Assembly (NCBI RefSeq): GCF_032884065.1 | Contig: NC_088865.1 | Coordinates: 45,301,732 to 45,365,731, forward strand | DNA: 64,000 bases | Origin: Artemia franciscana | Lineage: Eukaryota; Arthropoda; Branchiopoda; Anostraca; Artemiidae | Reading direction: 5' to 3' | Shown: in pieces, positions 22,390 to 35,158 of the stretch | How the letters are laid out: the number at the start of each line of letters is the position of its first letter | Numbering within the stretch: the stretch's first letter is position 1 | Notes under the pieces: model-generated | Database searches by the model: none | What the model was told of the DNA's origin: nothing | The model's input: the letters and a program-made list of their open reading frames with translations, nothing else | Position numbers and translations under genes: made by a program

Positions 22390-23071
22390 AAAAAAATAAT
22401 AATAAAGAGTATATTCAAAAAGCTCTCTATCTGAATTCTACTTTCTTACAAATAAGAAATACATTGATAATCCAGCCTTATATTGGATCTGGCTGCTACG
22501 GTTGGTTGCTAGGTTCTTATGGCTATATGCAAATGAGATTTTCATGGAAGCAAGCTACTGAGACACTCATGGAAATGTGCAAATGAATTTTATCCTCTGT
22601 AATATAGGCAATCTGCTTGTTAGGGAAGATCCAATGACTGGATATGATTGCAAGATAAACAGGTTATGCAGAAGACGCTTAGGTTATGATCTTTTAGAGC
22701 CAAAGGCAGAAAGTTCAGGAGTATAGGAAACCTTTAGAGCCCAAAAGATGGTGTAAAGTCTGTAGTACCTACGGCTTTACTTCTGAGATTTTGTGTGCTT
22801 TTGTATTATTTTTATTCTTATGTACAGTATTAAAAATGTATTCATATGTGCATTTTTTGATATTTTATATATTATTGCATCTTTTATATAAATATATGTA
22901 CTAATAAAACATACCTGTTAATGTACATTCAATATGTGCTTAAGAGTGGACTATATAATATGTTTATTAAATATATATCAATAACGCGTGAAACTCTTAG
23001 CTTCTTTGTAAGGACGCAAATTTCTTTCTTTTTTTTCTACTCCTGGATTTTCGCTATTTTTATTTACATAT
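22390..23071. other. AT-rich spacer, no gene recognised
   Basis: Nothing supported. A locally less AT-rich stretch at about 22480-22800 has no open frame of note. Confidence 0.4.
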
Positions 23072-23900
23072 CAAACAGTTCGTGGTAACGAGCTGTAAGT
23101 AAGGACCGATGTGGCTGAGTAGTGACCAAAACTCTAAAAAAAGGTTTTGATATTAATAGATATATTAAATGAGTTGGCTTATTAATTGATTTTAAATACT
23201 TAAGAAACATGAACTTTACTGTTACCATTCGAAAGATCCAAGCCTGAACAAATTTGCCTGATTTTGAAAAAAGGGGGTGGGGTGGAAACCCTGTAAAAGT
23301 AAAGGATTCTCATTGAAAATCACAGCATCAAATGTAGTGTATTCAAGAACCCTCGTGAGCTCATACCTGCAAAAATGTGGTACTTTGTGATTTTTACCAA
23401 TGGGAAGCTCACGGATGCGTGTTTACTTATTTTTTTCTGTGTTTTCTCCTAGGTACGATTGCATCATACCAACAGTCATTGAATATTGAGAAAGGGCTCA
23501 ATCGAATTGAAGGTAAAAGTTCTAGTGCTTTTTTTTAAATGACCAAAATTATTGGAAGGCAACTGTCCCCCTTCCCCTCAAGTTTTTTCCTAAAAGTCAC
23601 CTGATCAAGCTATTCAGATATCCATTTTATTCAACATAGTTAGAAATCCCAATAACTATGTCTTTCAGGATAAGAACCCCCCACAACCCCTGGGAAAAAG
23701 TTTGTAAGTCATAAAGTTTGTCCATTGTTTACATGAAATATTTGTTACTGGGAAGCATACAGATATTTTCGAGGAGGGGGATGAATTTTCTGCAGGGTTT
23801 TTGTTTCATGAAGATAATTTCAGGCGGAAAGGGAAGTTACAGGAAGAGGGGGAGGTGAAACTTACAAGGGGGTGAAAATATTTAAAATATTCGTCTCATT
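23072..23900 (+). repeat. FB element copy R4, divergent left part
   Basis: It starts TCAAACAGTTCGTGGTAACG and follows the FB left half (AAACTCTAAAAAAAGG, ACGGATGCGTGTTTACTTAT) with many substitutions. The right half with the long hairpin is missing. It seems older than R2, R10 and R11. Confidence 0.8.
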
Positions 23901-24335
23901 AAAATATTTGAAGCGATGATGATGGTTGGTAGAATAATAACAAAATATGATAATTCTATTATATCTGCATTTGTATCAATAACACTTAATGATTGAATAT
24001 GAATTAAGAAAAATACAAGAATGAAATAAAATGTGATAGTAATAATTACAATATTCATTGTAGTGATAGTAATTACATTAGGGACAACATTAATAATAAG
24101 AATGTATACTAATAGTAAAGTTATGTCTTATATTTGATTTTCAAGGCAATGTTGACAATAGTTTTCAAATTTCTGATGACGCTTCAGTATTCTTTGCTGT
24201 TTTTTATGCTCAAAACGCAAATCAGAGACATTTAAAGTGGCTTTTTTAGCATAAAACTATTCAGTGAACGAGTTTCAAAACCCTGAAAAGAGCGTAATGA
24301 AAACAATATTTAATAAACCTTATTTTTCTTTTTAG
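23901..24335. other. AT-rich spacer upstream of the DM4/DM12-like exon
   Basis: No feature is supported except the polypyrimidine tract TTATTTTTCTTTTTAG (24320-24335) that forms the likely splice acceptor. Confidence 0.5.
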
Positions 24336-24523
24336 ATGTCATTGCTGTTCAGTGACAGGGCTACAATACAGAGGCCTTCTTGGGCAATTGAAAACCAAGT
24401 AAGAGTTCCTGTTTCCAGTACCAGGACCTTCAGGTTCCTGGCTGTAGGAAACTTTGGCTTTATTTTTCGGATGTCCTTTCTTCTTGAACATCTATTTACC
24501 AGAAAGAACACAAAGCAAGCAAG
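24336..24523 (+). CDS. DM4/DM12-like gene, first exon seen (188 bp)
   Basis: Candidate coding exon with strong borders: acceptor TTATTTTTCTTTTTAG before 24336 and donor CAAG|GTATGT at 24523/24524. Only the frame starting ATG at 24336 is open across the exon. The other two have stops. It encodes 62 residues plus two bases (phase 2), with a hydrophobic strand-rich segment (VRVPVSSTRTFRFLAVGNFG, then FIFRMSF) that resembles the N-terminal strand region of DM4/DM12 proteins. Its phase fits the exon at 34994. Any signal peptide would be in an earlier exon I could not find, or translation starts at this ATG. The minus-strand ORF 24332-24643 is a shadow. Confidence 0.58.
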
Positions 24524-24904
24524 GTATGTAGACAAGCCTTCTCTCACCGGCTTGGCATATTTGGTTGGTAAATGGTATGCGGAGCAAGAATGAACAAGCA
24601 GGTTTATGGTATTGCCGTTATTAATTTTTTTTTCTGTATCCACACTTCGTTCTGATTTCTTTTTAAACTTAGTGAAATTCTAAGGCCCAAGCAAGATAGT
24701 CCTTGTCATAGACGTTTGATTAGAAAGCAAAATGCTGGATTAACAATAGGAAAAAAAAGATAAGATAACTCGTAACAAATAGAAAAATCAAAAATAAATA
24801 TTTTGATTTATAGTGGACACTCAACCAGAGCTATTTAACTTGTAGATTCTGTAGTCTGTTTAAACATAATTGGGAAGACTATTCGCTACTTGTATGCTCA
24901 TTAA

Positions 24905-26142
24905 ATAAAAAAAAAACTGAAAGTAAGTAACAACATTAAAACTTAAAACAAACAGAAATCATTAGGTATATGAATGGGGTTCCCCCTCCTAAACACCAAA
25001 CTTTAGTGTTGAAAGCGAGAAATTGAGGAGGGAGCAACCCCCCTCGTATAATAAACTTTTCTGTTTGTTTTAAATTTTAATTTTGCTCCTTACTTTCAGT
25101 TGAAAAAACATGTTTTTTTATTCAGTTTCTGATGTTTTCTTATATATTGCTGAGAAACCCGGCTCCACCTCCGCAAAAAACTCTTTCTTCCCCATGGAAA
25201 GATTTCTAGTCAATTGATTCCCGGTAAAAATTTACCCAGAACAATTACCCTTAACATCTCCACTGTTAAAATTTGTTGGCAAAGGGAAGGATAGACAAAT
25301 AAAAATAATTTCGCACAGTAATTCTGGGAAATTTCTCCAGTTCAAAATTTCTTTTGAAGAGTTCACCATTTGGAAACTTCCCTACCCATGGAATATTTCC
25401 CCGGGTAAAACCCCCAGGAGAAAACTCATCCTCTTCAACCCAAAAAAATTATTTTAACTCTCCAATAACAAATACTATACGTAAAAATGGACAAACTTTA
25501 TAATTTAAAAACCTTTCCCCGAGGGTTTTTGGGGTTAATGCTCATCTCGAAAGGCCTAGTCATTAGAGCTTTCAACTATGGTGAACAAAATGTATATCTT
25601 AAGATTTGATCGGGTGATCTTAAGGAAAAAAGGGAGTCGTAGGGGGACCGGTTGCCCTCCAATCTTTTTAGTCACTTAAAAATTCCATTATAACTTTTAA
25701 TTTTCAAATGAAATAACCGTTTCATGGTTTTCAAGGACCATTGAATCTATACAATTGCCCCGGAAAAAAAATAGCAAAAAACAACAGAACAAATAAACAC
25801 GCATCAGTCATTTTTCTTTTGCCAAAAAAGAGAAAGAAAATGACACTATTAGCAGACAGGAGCTTGAAACCTTCTAAAATAGAGATTTCTGATACACTGA
25901 ATTCGATGGTGTGATTTTCATTAAGATTCTTTGACTTTTAGGCGATATTTCCTCTATTTTTCAAAAATCTTCAAATTTTCTCAGGCGCGTAGTTTTTGGT
26001 GGGTAACCTATATATTCTGAATCAGTGTAATAAGCCGGTTCTATAAATTGGAATAAAATATCTGGATTTTTAGAGTTTCACTTGCCATTGAGCCGTGTTG
26101 CTCCTTACATAACATGTGTTTACCACAAACTGTTTGATTACA
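24905..26142 (-). repeat. FB element copy R5 (reverse, divergent)
   Basis: In reverse orientation: it starts with the hairpin (about 24911-25104, shortened arms) and ends ...ACAAACTGTTTGATTAC at 26127-26142, the reverse complement of the FB left tip. Its hairpin carries CAAACAG/CTGTTTG where most copies have CGAACAG/CTGTTCG. The middle (25140-25440) differs from other copies. It lies in intron 1 of the DM4/DM12-like gene. Confidence 0.8.
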
Positions 26143-26899
26143 AATGCTACCTAACTTGTAAGTAATATTTGACTTGTGTATCCTATGACACATTGTGTGA
26201 AAAAACTGGAGTCTCCTCTGTTTTCCTTGAAATTCATTCCTGTCTTTGCTCCTATTTGCTTGACAAATTGTGTATTTGTCAAGATAATCTTTCTTGGCTT
26301 TTTTCTGCAATTGGCCATGACTTTGACTTTTCCCACAACTATTCCCTTTTTTTAGAGCTATCTCTCTGAAAACTCTCTAAGGTATGCTAAGTATTGCCAG
26401 CCACGAATAGCCAGTCAATCTTCGGAAAGTTTTGGGAAACCTTGGCAAAGCGAACGAGTTCTAGGATTTGGAAGCTGATCAATAAACTTGCACGTTTCGT
26501 TCACTTTTCACTAAACTTAACTGTGATTCACAAAATTTAAGACCATTCACCGTAGAGCTGCCATGGTCATTCAACCGTGGTGTCTTACTTACACCGGTGT
26601 TTTACAGATTGTTAAAAAGAAATGGTGATCTCTAAATTTTAATTTGATATCTTGGAGACTTGGTGTGTTGTATGGTTTTGGAGGGTGCTGCATGCCCTCC
26701 ATTCAGTTTCGGCTCTTTAAAATGGCAAGAATGGTTTCAGTGTCTGGTTTCCAACACGAAATTGTAGGGAAAAAATTAGTGGGAAACACACGACTAGTCA
26801 CGAAGGCAATGCTTGTGATTTTCTTCTGATGAGGCTAATACAAAATTCGCTACTAATATACCATGTATAAAATCTTAGATGCCTGAACTTAATAGAAAC
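26143..26899. other. Intronic spacer, no gene recognised
   Basis: Short ORFs on both strands (26151-26369, 26644-26829) show no family resemblance or splice context that I trust. Confidence 0.4.
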
Positions 26900-27260
26900 T
26901 TACTTGCTTGTACATGCAGCAGACCCAGGGGTTTCCGCCTCACTTGGTCTCCAACAAAGCTTTTGATTGAGGGTTTCAAATGATGGACTGTCTTTTGTCA
27001 GTTATTTGGTAGACATTAGGTATTGCTTGTGCTTTATGTAGGTAAATATAAAGGAAACCTTCAGCAGTCTCTAGGTTCTGCGTAACGAACTACCACCAAT
27101 TTTTAACTGTCCACCTTTCCTTCTACACTATGTTGATAAGGACTCACCGATAAGTATCCATTTCATGAAGAGTTCACTGGGGTGGCGACAAATGTGTTCA
27201 AGCCAGAAAATCTGACAGAACTTGGTGACACTTAAGATTTTGTTGACGTTGAAACAATAT
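26900..27260 (-). pseudogene. Possible LINE ORF2 C-terminal remnant
   Basis: On the minus strand one frame reads FWLEHICRHPSELFMKWILI, then CRRKGGQLKIGG. This resembles the tail of many LINE ORF2 proteins ('RWLGHV-RMP---F---L----R-GGQ'). The frame is short and surrounded by stops. The call is tentative. Confidence 0.3.
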
Positions 27261-27885
27261 CAAAGAATATCGGCGTTCAAAATCTGATCTGTCGTCTGGA
27301 AGTTTAAAATTAAACGTTGGCAATTAAGGTTAAAAAGCTCTAGAGCACGTCCGTATGCTTTAGAGCATCAATACCATAAAGTGGGATTACCCTCGAAGGT
27401 CAACTTAAATATGCTAATATTCGTGCGCAACCTATTTTCACGATAGACCTAGAGATGTTTACGAAACTGGGGAAAAAGCTAAAGCCGAGATGTTAATACT
27501 CAAAATGTAAAAATTGATGGGTTTTTAAGTACTTTTGTTTGCATTCTCCTGTGAAGGTCTTTGTTCAAGTGTGGTCAGAATGCTTATCCATAAGTAATGC
27601 AATAGAGCTCATTTTTCTCAAAGAAAAGAGTGACTTATACTTCTTTTACAAAGTATAATCGTTTATAGTTCAAAGTAACAAGTTACTTTCAGTGATAATG
27701 AGTACAAGTGAATAGAGAAAAGTAGCTTATAAAAATATAAAATAAAATCTTAGCTATGAAAATCAGTGACTGTGCAGTGGCACATACATAGTCACTGGAA
27801 GAAGTATTCCTACTGGATAAGAAAGACTGATGTAGCTACTGTAAACCCTAAAACTAACGCTAAATTTGCATTCTACTATAGGCCA
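27261..27885. other. Intronic spacer, no gene recognised
   Basis: Nothing supported. Confidence 0.4.
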
Positions 27886-29090
27886 TATTAACTTTAAGAT
27901 CAGTAAATAAAAATACATATTAAAATTCAAACTAGAAACGGCAAGAAATTAATATTAAAGAAAAATGAAACCCAAAGCGAACATAAAATAAATAAACAAT
28001 CATAGCAAACAAACATACAATTGGTACTGTTAGAGATAAATTAATAAATCTTACAATGAGTGAAACTTAAATTTAATATTCGAATTAAGCTCGAAACGAA
28101 CAAAAAACACAAAAACCAAGAATTTGGGTATCGCCTACTTCTCTCACTCTAAAAGCCTAAAACCTACTGTGTCATTGACCCTTTATTGAAAACTAAATGT
28201 GTCTTGAACAGTCTTGGAAAGTACAAATAAAATCAAGTGGAATATTTAATGCATAATGATATTAATCGTTCAAAAATCATCAGTTCAAGATTTTACTTTA
28301 GTGTAGTTTTTATTTTCATTTTTAATGCTGTAATAACGGGAAAAGAAATATTTCTAACGTAGATCGTTTTCAGTGACACGCCAATGACAGTGGGCTTTAG
28401 ACTTTTACATTTAAGGAAAGTGGCAGTTTCCAAACTCTTGTTTGTAGTGAAACTATATTCGTCTTGAACAAACATTAAAGGAACTAATAAATTAAACTAA
28501 ATATTTGATGTATAATAATATCAATTGCTGAAAACTCAGCAGTTCAAAATTTTTCTGTAGTTTTAATGTTTATTTTCAACATTAAGTACAAAAGAAAATA
28601 TCTGTATTATAATTCGTTCTCAGTAAAGCACCAATGACGCTGTAGGTTTTAGACTTTTAAAGCGATAGAAGGAGGCGATACCCAAATTTTTGTTAGTAGT
28701 GATTTTTGTTCGTTTCAAGCTTGATATGAACACTTAATTTAAGTTTACTCGTTTTAAGGTTTATTTATTCATTCATATTAGTATATTTTGTATGTTTGTT
28801 TGAATTGATTGTTTGTTCAATTTCGGTTCGTTTTGGGTTTCATTTATGCTTCTATAATATAATTTTTTTTTCGTTTGAGCTTGATTTGCATGTTCAATTC
28901 AAGCATTGCCCGCTCTAAGATTTATTTGTTCTTTTTTATTAGTGCTTATTGTATCTTTTCTGGTATGATCGTTTATTTAGTTTCTGTTCGTTTTGGGTTT
29001 CACTTATTCTTTAATAGCAATTCCTGTCCGTTTTGAGTTTAAGTTTTAACAGGTATGTGTATCTGCTGCTTTTAAGTTGAATATGGCCTT
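27886..29090. repeat. Large imperfect inverted repeat with nested direct repeats
   Basis: The segment 27886-28210, reverse-complemented, aligns with about 28611-29085. Both contain GGCGATACCCAAAT, TTTTTGTTCGTTTC and a final TTAATATGGCC / TTGAATATGGCC. Within it, 28280-28440 and 28540-28690 are direct repeats (both start CAGTTCAA and contain GGTTTTAGACTTTT-like blocks), and about 28700-28860 is repeated at about 28870-29020 (CGTTTTGGGTTTCA). No ORF was seen. It is probably a second, older foldback-type family. Confidence 0.65.
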
Positions 29091-29339
29091 TAATTTTGTT
29101 TGAAAACTTCTTTTTCAGAAAGTTTTTTAAATAAATCTAGTTTGTTTTTTATTCCAAAAGTTTCAAGTTTCTAAAAAATTCCTTAGTTCAAAATTATATT
29201 TTTTTTCAATATCAAAATGTTCATCAAAATATTAAAACTAGTATTAAAGCAACAATATTAAAGTAAAAAATAATAATGTAAAGAAAGCACCAAAGTAAAC
29301 AAAGTATCAAAGCAACATCAAGCATAACTTAACGCCCTT

Positions 29340-30540
29340 GCGCCGTAAATCGAAGCTGCCAAGAAAATCCCCAAATCCAACTATTATAATAAGCAAGGCC
29401 TACCTCAAGACCCTGGGGTGTTTTGTTGACCCTCGAGTTTTTTTTTTATCTGACCTTATTACTATTTTTAACAAAATGACTGTCTCAAAATTTTTATCTG
29501 ATACATTAGGGGAAAAAGGGCGTGGGAGTGAGTACTAGTTGCCCACTGTTCTCTTTTGACTCTTAAAAAAGAGCTAGAACTTTTACTTTCGAAATAAATG
29601 AGCCCTATCTGAACTTTATACGACGATCCCTTCCATAAGAGCCATATATGCCCCCGGGGCATAGTTTAAAATGGCTACCTGCGGGTCCTGGGGGATTGTG
29701 TCGACACCCGAGTTTTTGTTATCTAGCTTTTGAACTGTTCTTAACAAAATAGCGCTCTCAAAATTTTTATCTGATGTATTGGGGGAAAAGGGCGTGAGGA
29801 GGGAGGGGGGATTGTTACGCTCATATCACTTTTGAATCTTGAAAAGTGAACTAGAATTTTCAATTTACAATCAAATGAGTCTTCTCTGAAGTTTATGCAG
29901 GCATCATCTCCATAAGAGCCATGTATGTCACCAGGGCATAACTTCCAACGCCTGGCCCCGGGCCATGGGGGACTGTGCTTACACAGAAATCTTGTCATCT
30001 GATGCTTGAACCATTTAAAAAAAATGGCTGTCTAAAAATTTTTATCGGATGAGTTTGGCAAAAATAGGGCGACAGTGGGGGGGGAAGTTGCCCTTGGATC
30101 TGTTTTGACTTTTATTCGACTGACTCTTATTTGACTCTATTCGTGAATCCTATCCATAAGAAGCAAATATGTCCCCCGAACATTTTTCACAAAATAGCTA
30201 TCTTGAAATTCTTATCTAATGCATTTGAGGGAAAAGGGTGGGGGAGGGAATAGCTGCCCTCTGATCACTTTTGACTCTTAAAAAGTGAAATAGAACTTTC
30301 AATTTCCAATCGAATAGTCCCTCTTTGAAGTTTATACGAGCATTCTTCCATCAGAACCATATATGCCCCCAAGGCATAACTTACAACGTCTGCTCCTGGG
30401 CTCTAAGAGTTTGTGCTGACACTGGAGGTTTTGTTATCTGACCGATGACCTGTTTTTAACAAAATGTCTATGTCAAAATGTTTATCTGATGCATTTTGGG
30501 AAAAAATGCATGGGGGGGGCTACCTGCCCTGCGATTGTGA
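29340..30540 (+). repeat. Tandem array of ~280-bp units (array T1)
   Basis: Four to five degenerate units are present, recognised by repeated blocks: CCTGGGG (29411, 29687, 29965 and 30395 regions), AACAAAATG followed by TCTCAAAATTTTTATCTGAT, GGGAAAAAGGGCGTG, TTTGACTCTTAAAAA, CTAGAACTTT and CCATAAGAGCCATATATGCC. One unit (near 30160) is shortened by a deletion. The array ends directly against FB sequence at about 30541. The same unit type recurs at 59720-60830. Short ORFs on either strand here are artefacts. Confidence 0.8.
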
Positions 30541-31460
30541 CAAAGAGTCAAACTTTAGCGTAAAGATCTGGGCGTTGAGGAGGGAACAGTCCCTTTCATA
30601 TACAGGATAATTTCTGTTCGTTTTAAGTTATTATATCACTCCTCACTTTCAGTTAAAAAAAACTCAATTTTTTTATTTGATTTCTGAAAGTTTTTGAAGT
30701 AATACAGGTTTTCAATTTGGCTCTCCGTACATGAATAATTAAAATAAAATTTGTACATCAATTTTAATTTTTTAAATTAATAATAACTTTATAATAACCT
30801 AAGTTTGATTTTTGTTTTCGTTGCTTAAGAAATCACTCCTGAATCACAGAGGCTATTTAATTAGAATAATAGCCTCTTTTAAAAGTTAAAAAGAAACTAT
30901 AGCGTAAGAGTGAGCTAATTAAGGATGTAGCCTATCTCATTTACGTAATATTTTCTGTTCGTTCTAAGTTTTAATATCGCTTCTTAGTTTCAGTCGAAAA
31001 AACTTGTTATTTATTTAAACAAAACAGCCAAAGAGGTTGAAACTATGTTTATGAAGATGAGAGTCACAAGTTGAGCAATTCTCAAATGACTGTAATGAAT
31101 GAAAGAAAAGATCTTTAAAAGATACGGGGAATAATTTATATTCGTTTTTAGTTTTAATGTTATTCCTTACTTTCATTTGTAATTTTTTCTTTATTTTTTA
31201 CATAATTGCAACCACGAGTGGAACGCATACAATATTTTCGATTTATTATCCCATGAAAATAATAGTTAAGAAGCTGCGTAAGGTAAAATGAAACGCTAAA
31301 ATTGGCTGAAAAAAAAATATTGCCTTTATCGGCCATTATCTTATAAAATTCGAACTTTAGCATAAAGAGCTAGGTAATGAAGCGGGGGTGAACTTTCTCA
31401 TACACATAGGATGAGAGGGTTCACCCCTTGGTCAATGCCTCGCTGTTTATGCTACGTTCA
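30541..31460 (-). repeat. FB element copy R6, truncated and rearranged
   Basis: It enters FB in the loop/right arm of the long hairpin (AGAGTCAAACTTTAGCGTAA at 30545) and then follows the reversed FB body (GGCTCTCCGTACATGAATAA; the CAGAGGCTATTTAATTAGAA module). It carries two further TTTTAATGTTATTCCTTACT / TTTTAATATCGCTTCTTAGT modules near 30960 and 31150. The left arm is missing. It looks like an internally shuffled remnant. Confidence 0.65.
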
Positions 31461-31599
31461 ATAATTTATAATGTATATACCGCTTAATTATTGATATGAT
31501 TGTTGTGATTTTAGTTTCCTTTGTTCGTGTATAGCCTCTTAGTTATTTTTCTTTTTAATTATTTATTTTAGTTTCTCGTATGTTGTGGAGCAGGTTTGT

Positions 31600-34500
31600 C
31601 ACACCATCTGTTCAGTAGGAATTTTTCTAACTTAGGCTCTAGGGATGTTTACTCCTTTGATGGCAATTTACTTCAATTGCAAAGTAACTCATTAAAAGAA
31701 ATTCGGTAAATATTTTCCAATCAATTACTAGCAAGCATGTTTCCGATTTAAAATGGGCTAATAGACGGAAGATTATTTTTTGGTCCTTCAGCTCAATATT
31801 CAGATTCTATGTTCATTGATTGATCAGTTGAGGCAGATAGTTTTTGATGGGCGACCCGATGTTGTCAGATTATGTGAGACTTCTCTTAGTTCTGGCAATG
31901 AAATGCTTTTAGATTTACCCGGTTACAAAATGGAGCAACTAGACCGCAGAAGGATGGCAAAGGGTGGTCTAGTAATGAATATTTATGATGTTCTTCCCTA
32001 TTTTGTTCGAAGCGATCTGTCAAGGAGTGATGAAGCGTTTTTGAATCCCAGGTTATTGTAATCAAATTACAAAATGAGGTTTTGATAATTGATGATGTTT
32101 TTTTACTATTTTTGTTGATAATGATTTTTGTTGAAAGTCTGATTCCTTTTATGTGTCAGTGAAATGTCCTCTCTTCAAGGTCAAAAAGATCTATTCCTCT
32201 TAACTCATGGATGAAACATGGCCTTTTAAAGAGTTGACGAATAAAAAAATCTTTGGAAAGCTTTTAAGTCAGCAAACCATTTTTGAATGTTGCACGTCTT
32301 CAGCAGTTCAAACTCTACAGGAATGTTTTTCACGCTTTGTGCCGTAAGGCCAAATTCATTTATTATTCTAAAAAAAATCAGGTTATGGGAAGGATATTCG
32401 AAAAACTTGGCAAGTGATCAATTCCGTCCTCAAATGTTCTTCTCCGGTTCCTTCTATCTCTTCAATTCTTGTATTTTGTGATGTGGTTGTTGTGGGTGTT
32501 CCATCTGTTCAAGAAGCATTTACATCATATTTTGTCAATATTGGGAAAACTACTGCTTCTTCAGTCAGGTCTTTGCAGTCTCAACCCAATTACAAGTCTC
32601 ATCTTGGGCCGCTATGTCTCAAATCGATGGTGTTATATCCTGCTTCTGATGCTGAAGTAGCCAGGATTTTAAATAGCTTGAAACCTTCGTCTGGCCCTGG
32701 CGTTATTCTAGCTAGGGTAGTTAAGTTCATTCTTCCTATATTTGTAAAGAGATGCTCGACTACTCTTTTAATGTCTACTGCTCGTAACGTGCCATATGCC
32801 ATCAGAATAGCACTGTTTAAAACTGAAAAGGCTGGGAAGCACAACTAAGGAATTAATGAAACCATGTAATTATATGTTCAATATATAAATTATATAAATC
32901 GTATAAATTATATTATAGCTTGGGTAGTTAAGTTCATTCTTCCTTCAATTATTTCTCCATTGACGAAGCTTATAAATCTTTCTTTTGAAAATAAGATTTC
33001 CCCCAGTTCTCTTAAGCAAGCTAGAGTAATTGTTTTATAAATAGGTGGACGATGAAATGATTGAGCCAATTATAGTCCAATATCTTTGCTGTCTTATAGC
33101 AATCTTTTCGAAGAGACCTTGCTTTCCCATCTACTTGCTTCAGAGCTAAACAATCTACGGTGCATACGTATGTAACTCTTTTAACTTTTCTCTACACTGC
33201 GTTTGACTCTGATAGATTCCTGCTGCAATATTCCTAGATGTGCGTAAGGTTTCGCTTCTTTAACTCATGAAATTCAGCTCTATAAGCTATCACGCAATGG
33301 TGTGAGAGAACAGGCTCATGCTTGGTTTGATTCCTATTTTTCAGGTAGAACTATCTCCGTAGGCTCCCTCACCGATTTTCGTCCGATGTTAAGTTTAGTG
33401 TTCCTCCAGGCTCTGTTCTTGGACCCTTTCTGTTTTTGATTTACGTTAATGAGCTTATAATTGCGCTTAAAAAACAAAAACCTACAGTTTGCTGTCAACT
33501 GTATCATCCTAAATCTGTCAATGCTAAGCCCATCACTTTCGCAGGATGAGGACACTCTCGTTACTTCCGCTGATGACAGCATCATTGGTGCTGCAGTAGG
33601 AATTTAGTCTGAGATACTTTCCGAATTAGTTGACATTTTTTAGAGAGTTGTTCTTGGTTCAAAACTAATTGCCTCGTCCTAAATGTCGCCAAGTCAAGTT
33701 TTTCCCATATTTCCCTGGCATGCCCTGATCTAACAGATACCCAGCTTTCAAGGGGCTCTATCAGTAGATCTAAGGATCAGTTTACCTGATTTTTTGGTAT
33801 TCTTCTTGATGAAAACCTTTCATTCCAGCATCATATTGGACTAATTAATATGAAGATCGCAAGGAGTTTTGGAATTTCGGGGGAGCTAAACCACAACGTT
33901 CTTGGATCAGTTTTAAAATTTCTGCTCCATTGCCTAGTTCAGTCCTACGTCTTTTATTGCCCTACTGTATGATTGCCAACTTTTTGTTTTTTAACCACTA
34001 CCTAAATTATATGATAAGGCAAAAAGGCTTATACAGGAAATAAATTGTTCTACAACTAATCGAATTAGCCCATTATTTGATTTGCAGTCTCTCTACATTT
34101 TTTCGTGCACCCAAGGAATATTAATATTGTATTTATTTTATCGGTGAAGTCTGACTTTAATCCATTAATTGCTTGTCATATTTTTTGAAATAGCCTACCT
34201 GAGTCAGCTCAAGAATGTCACTCGTTTGGTATTTTCAAAAGAATTCTAAGAAGTTTTTGATGTCTTGATGCTTATATTTATAATTTTTGGAGGGGGGGGG
34301 GACATGTGACCATAGCCTTGGTTAGAAATGTTTTTGTGAGGGGTGTTGAGTTTTGTTTAATATTGGTTGTCGCTTGGTTTCAAAAATGTTATTGGAATTT
34401 TAATTAATTTATTGGATAGTCCTATGTTTTTATTTTATGGGGGGAGGGGTTCTTAAAAAACTTTTAATATTTGGGTATTTTGATTGTTGTTGGTTTTTTT

Positions 34501-34705
34501 TTTATTACGTGTGTGTGTGTGTGTGTTCAGTCTTTGAATGGTTGTAATGTGTTATATTGAATTTTTTTTATTATTGTTTCAATTTTGTGTCTCCCCTGTT
34601 TTTTTCCTGGCCATAGAGCCTTGCGGGGGAGCTTGTGTTGAAGTGTTTTGTTGTAAATTTATTGGTTTAATACATCGATTGATTGATTGAATGATTGATT
34701 AAAAT
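31600..34705 (+). mobile_element. LINE copy 1 (CR1/L2-like), decayed, with (TTGA)n 3' end
   Basis: From 31780 the frame shows the APE endonuclease start (GRPDVVRLCETSLSSGNEML, LPGYKMEQLDRRRMAKGGLV). About 32300-32850 shows the EN-RT linker and RT N-terminus (YFVNIGKTTASSV, VARILNSLKPSSGPGV). About 33385-33455 shows RT core PPGSVLGPFLFLIYVNEL, and a degenerate DD box lies at about 33538-33590. The thumb follows (WFKTNCLVLNVAKSSFSHIS, SRSKDQFT, HHIGLINMKIARSFGISGEL, about 33650-33900). The 3' UTR ends ...AATACATCGATTGATTGATT (34666-34700), the short tandem tail usual for CR1/L2-type elements. There are many stops and frameshifts. It lies in intron 1 of the DM4/DM12-like gene, same strand. Confidence 0.82.
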
Positions 34706-34993
34706 AAAAAAAAAGATGAAAAAAAGTTGATTTTCGTAAGTTCCAGCTAAGGAAAAGGAGAAAGCTTTTTAAGCTAAATTTTAATGCGGTTTTAAAAAGA
34801 GGCTTTTAAGTCTATAACACAAAAAGTGAAAACATTAAATCTCTTTTCATTTAATAATTGAAATTTCAATTCTAGCGAAAATAAACGAATGGTCAATGAA
34901 GGAAACAAAATTGTTTGAAACTTTCATCTAATGTTGTTACGTTTTTATTCATCAATAGCTAGCACTTCACTTTACACTGAACTGATCTTTCAG

Positions 34994-35158
34994 AAGCTTT
35001 GAAGAAGATCAATTGGCTATTTTCAAATCCCTGGAGTTAAGTCTAACAAGTAGAGGTATAGATGGAAGGGCTTGCCTTCTAAGGTCAATTTGTGAGCTAC
35101 AGAAATATCCCATTGGACATATGAGTCTTGCTGGGGAGATACTTACCATACTTCTCAC
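34994..35158 (+). CDS. DM4/DM12 domain gene, middle exon (165 bp)
   Basis: Acceptor CTGATCTTTCAG before 34994 and donor CTCAC|GTAAGT at 35158/35159. One frame is open throughout: one base completes the previous codon, then 54 codons beginning SFEEDQLAIF, then two bases. The segment GIDGRACLLRSICELQ followed by MSLAGEILTILL matches the core of the arthropod DM4/DM12 family ('G-dGraCLLR-iCE----------lGELL---lt'), including its first two conserved cysteines. These proteins are secreted or extracellular in prediction, of largely unknown function. The phase matches the exons at 24336-24523 and 41682-41943 exactly. Confidence 0.78.

Noticed and set aside
24332-24643. 103-codon minus-strand ORF
   Set aside because: It overlaps the + strand exon 24336-24523, which has better splice borders and phase agreement with later exons, and has no family signal of its own.
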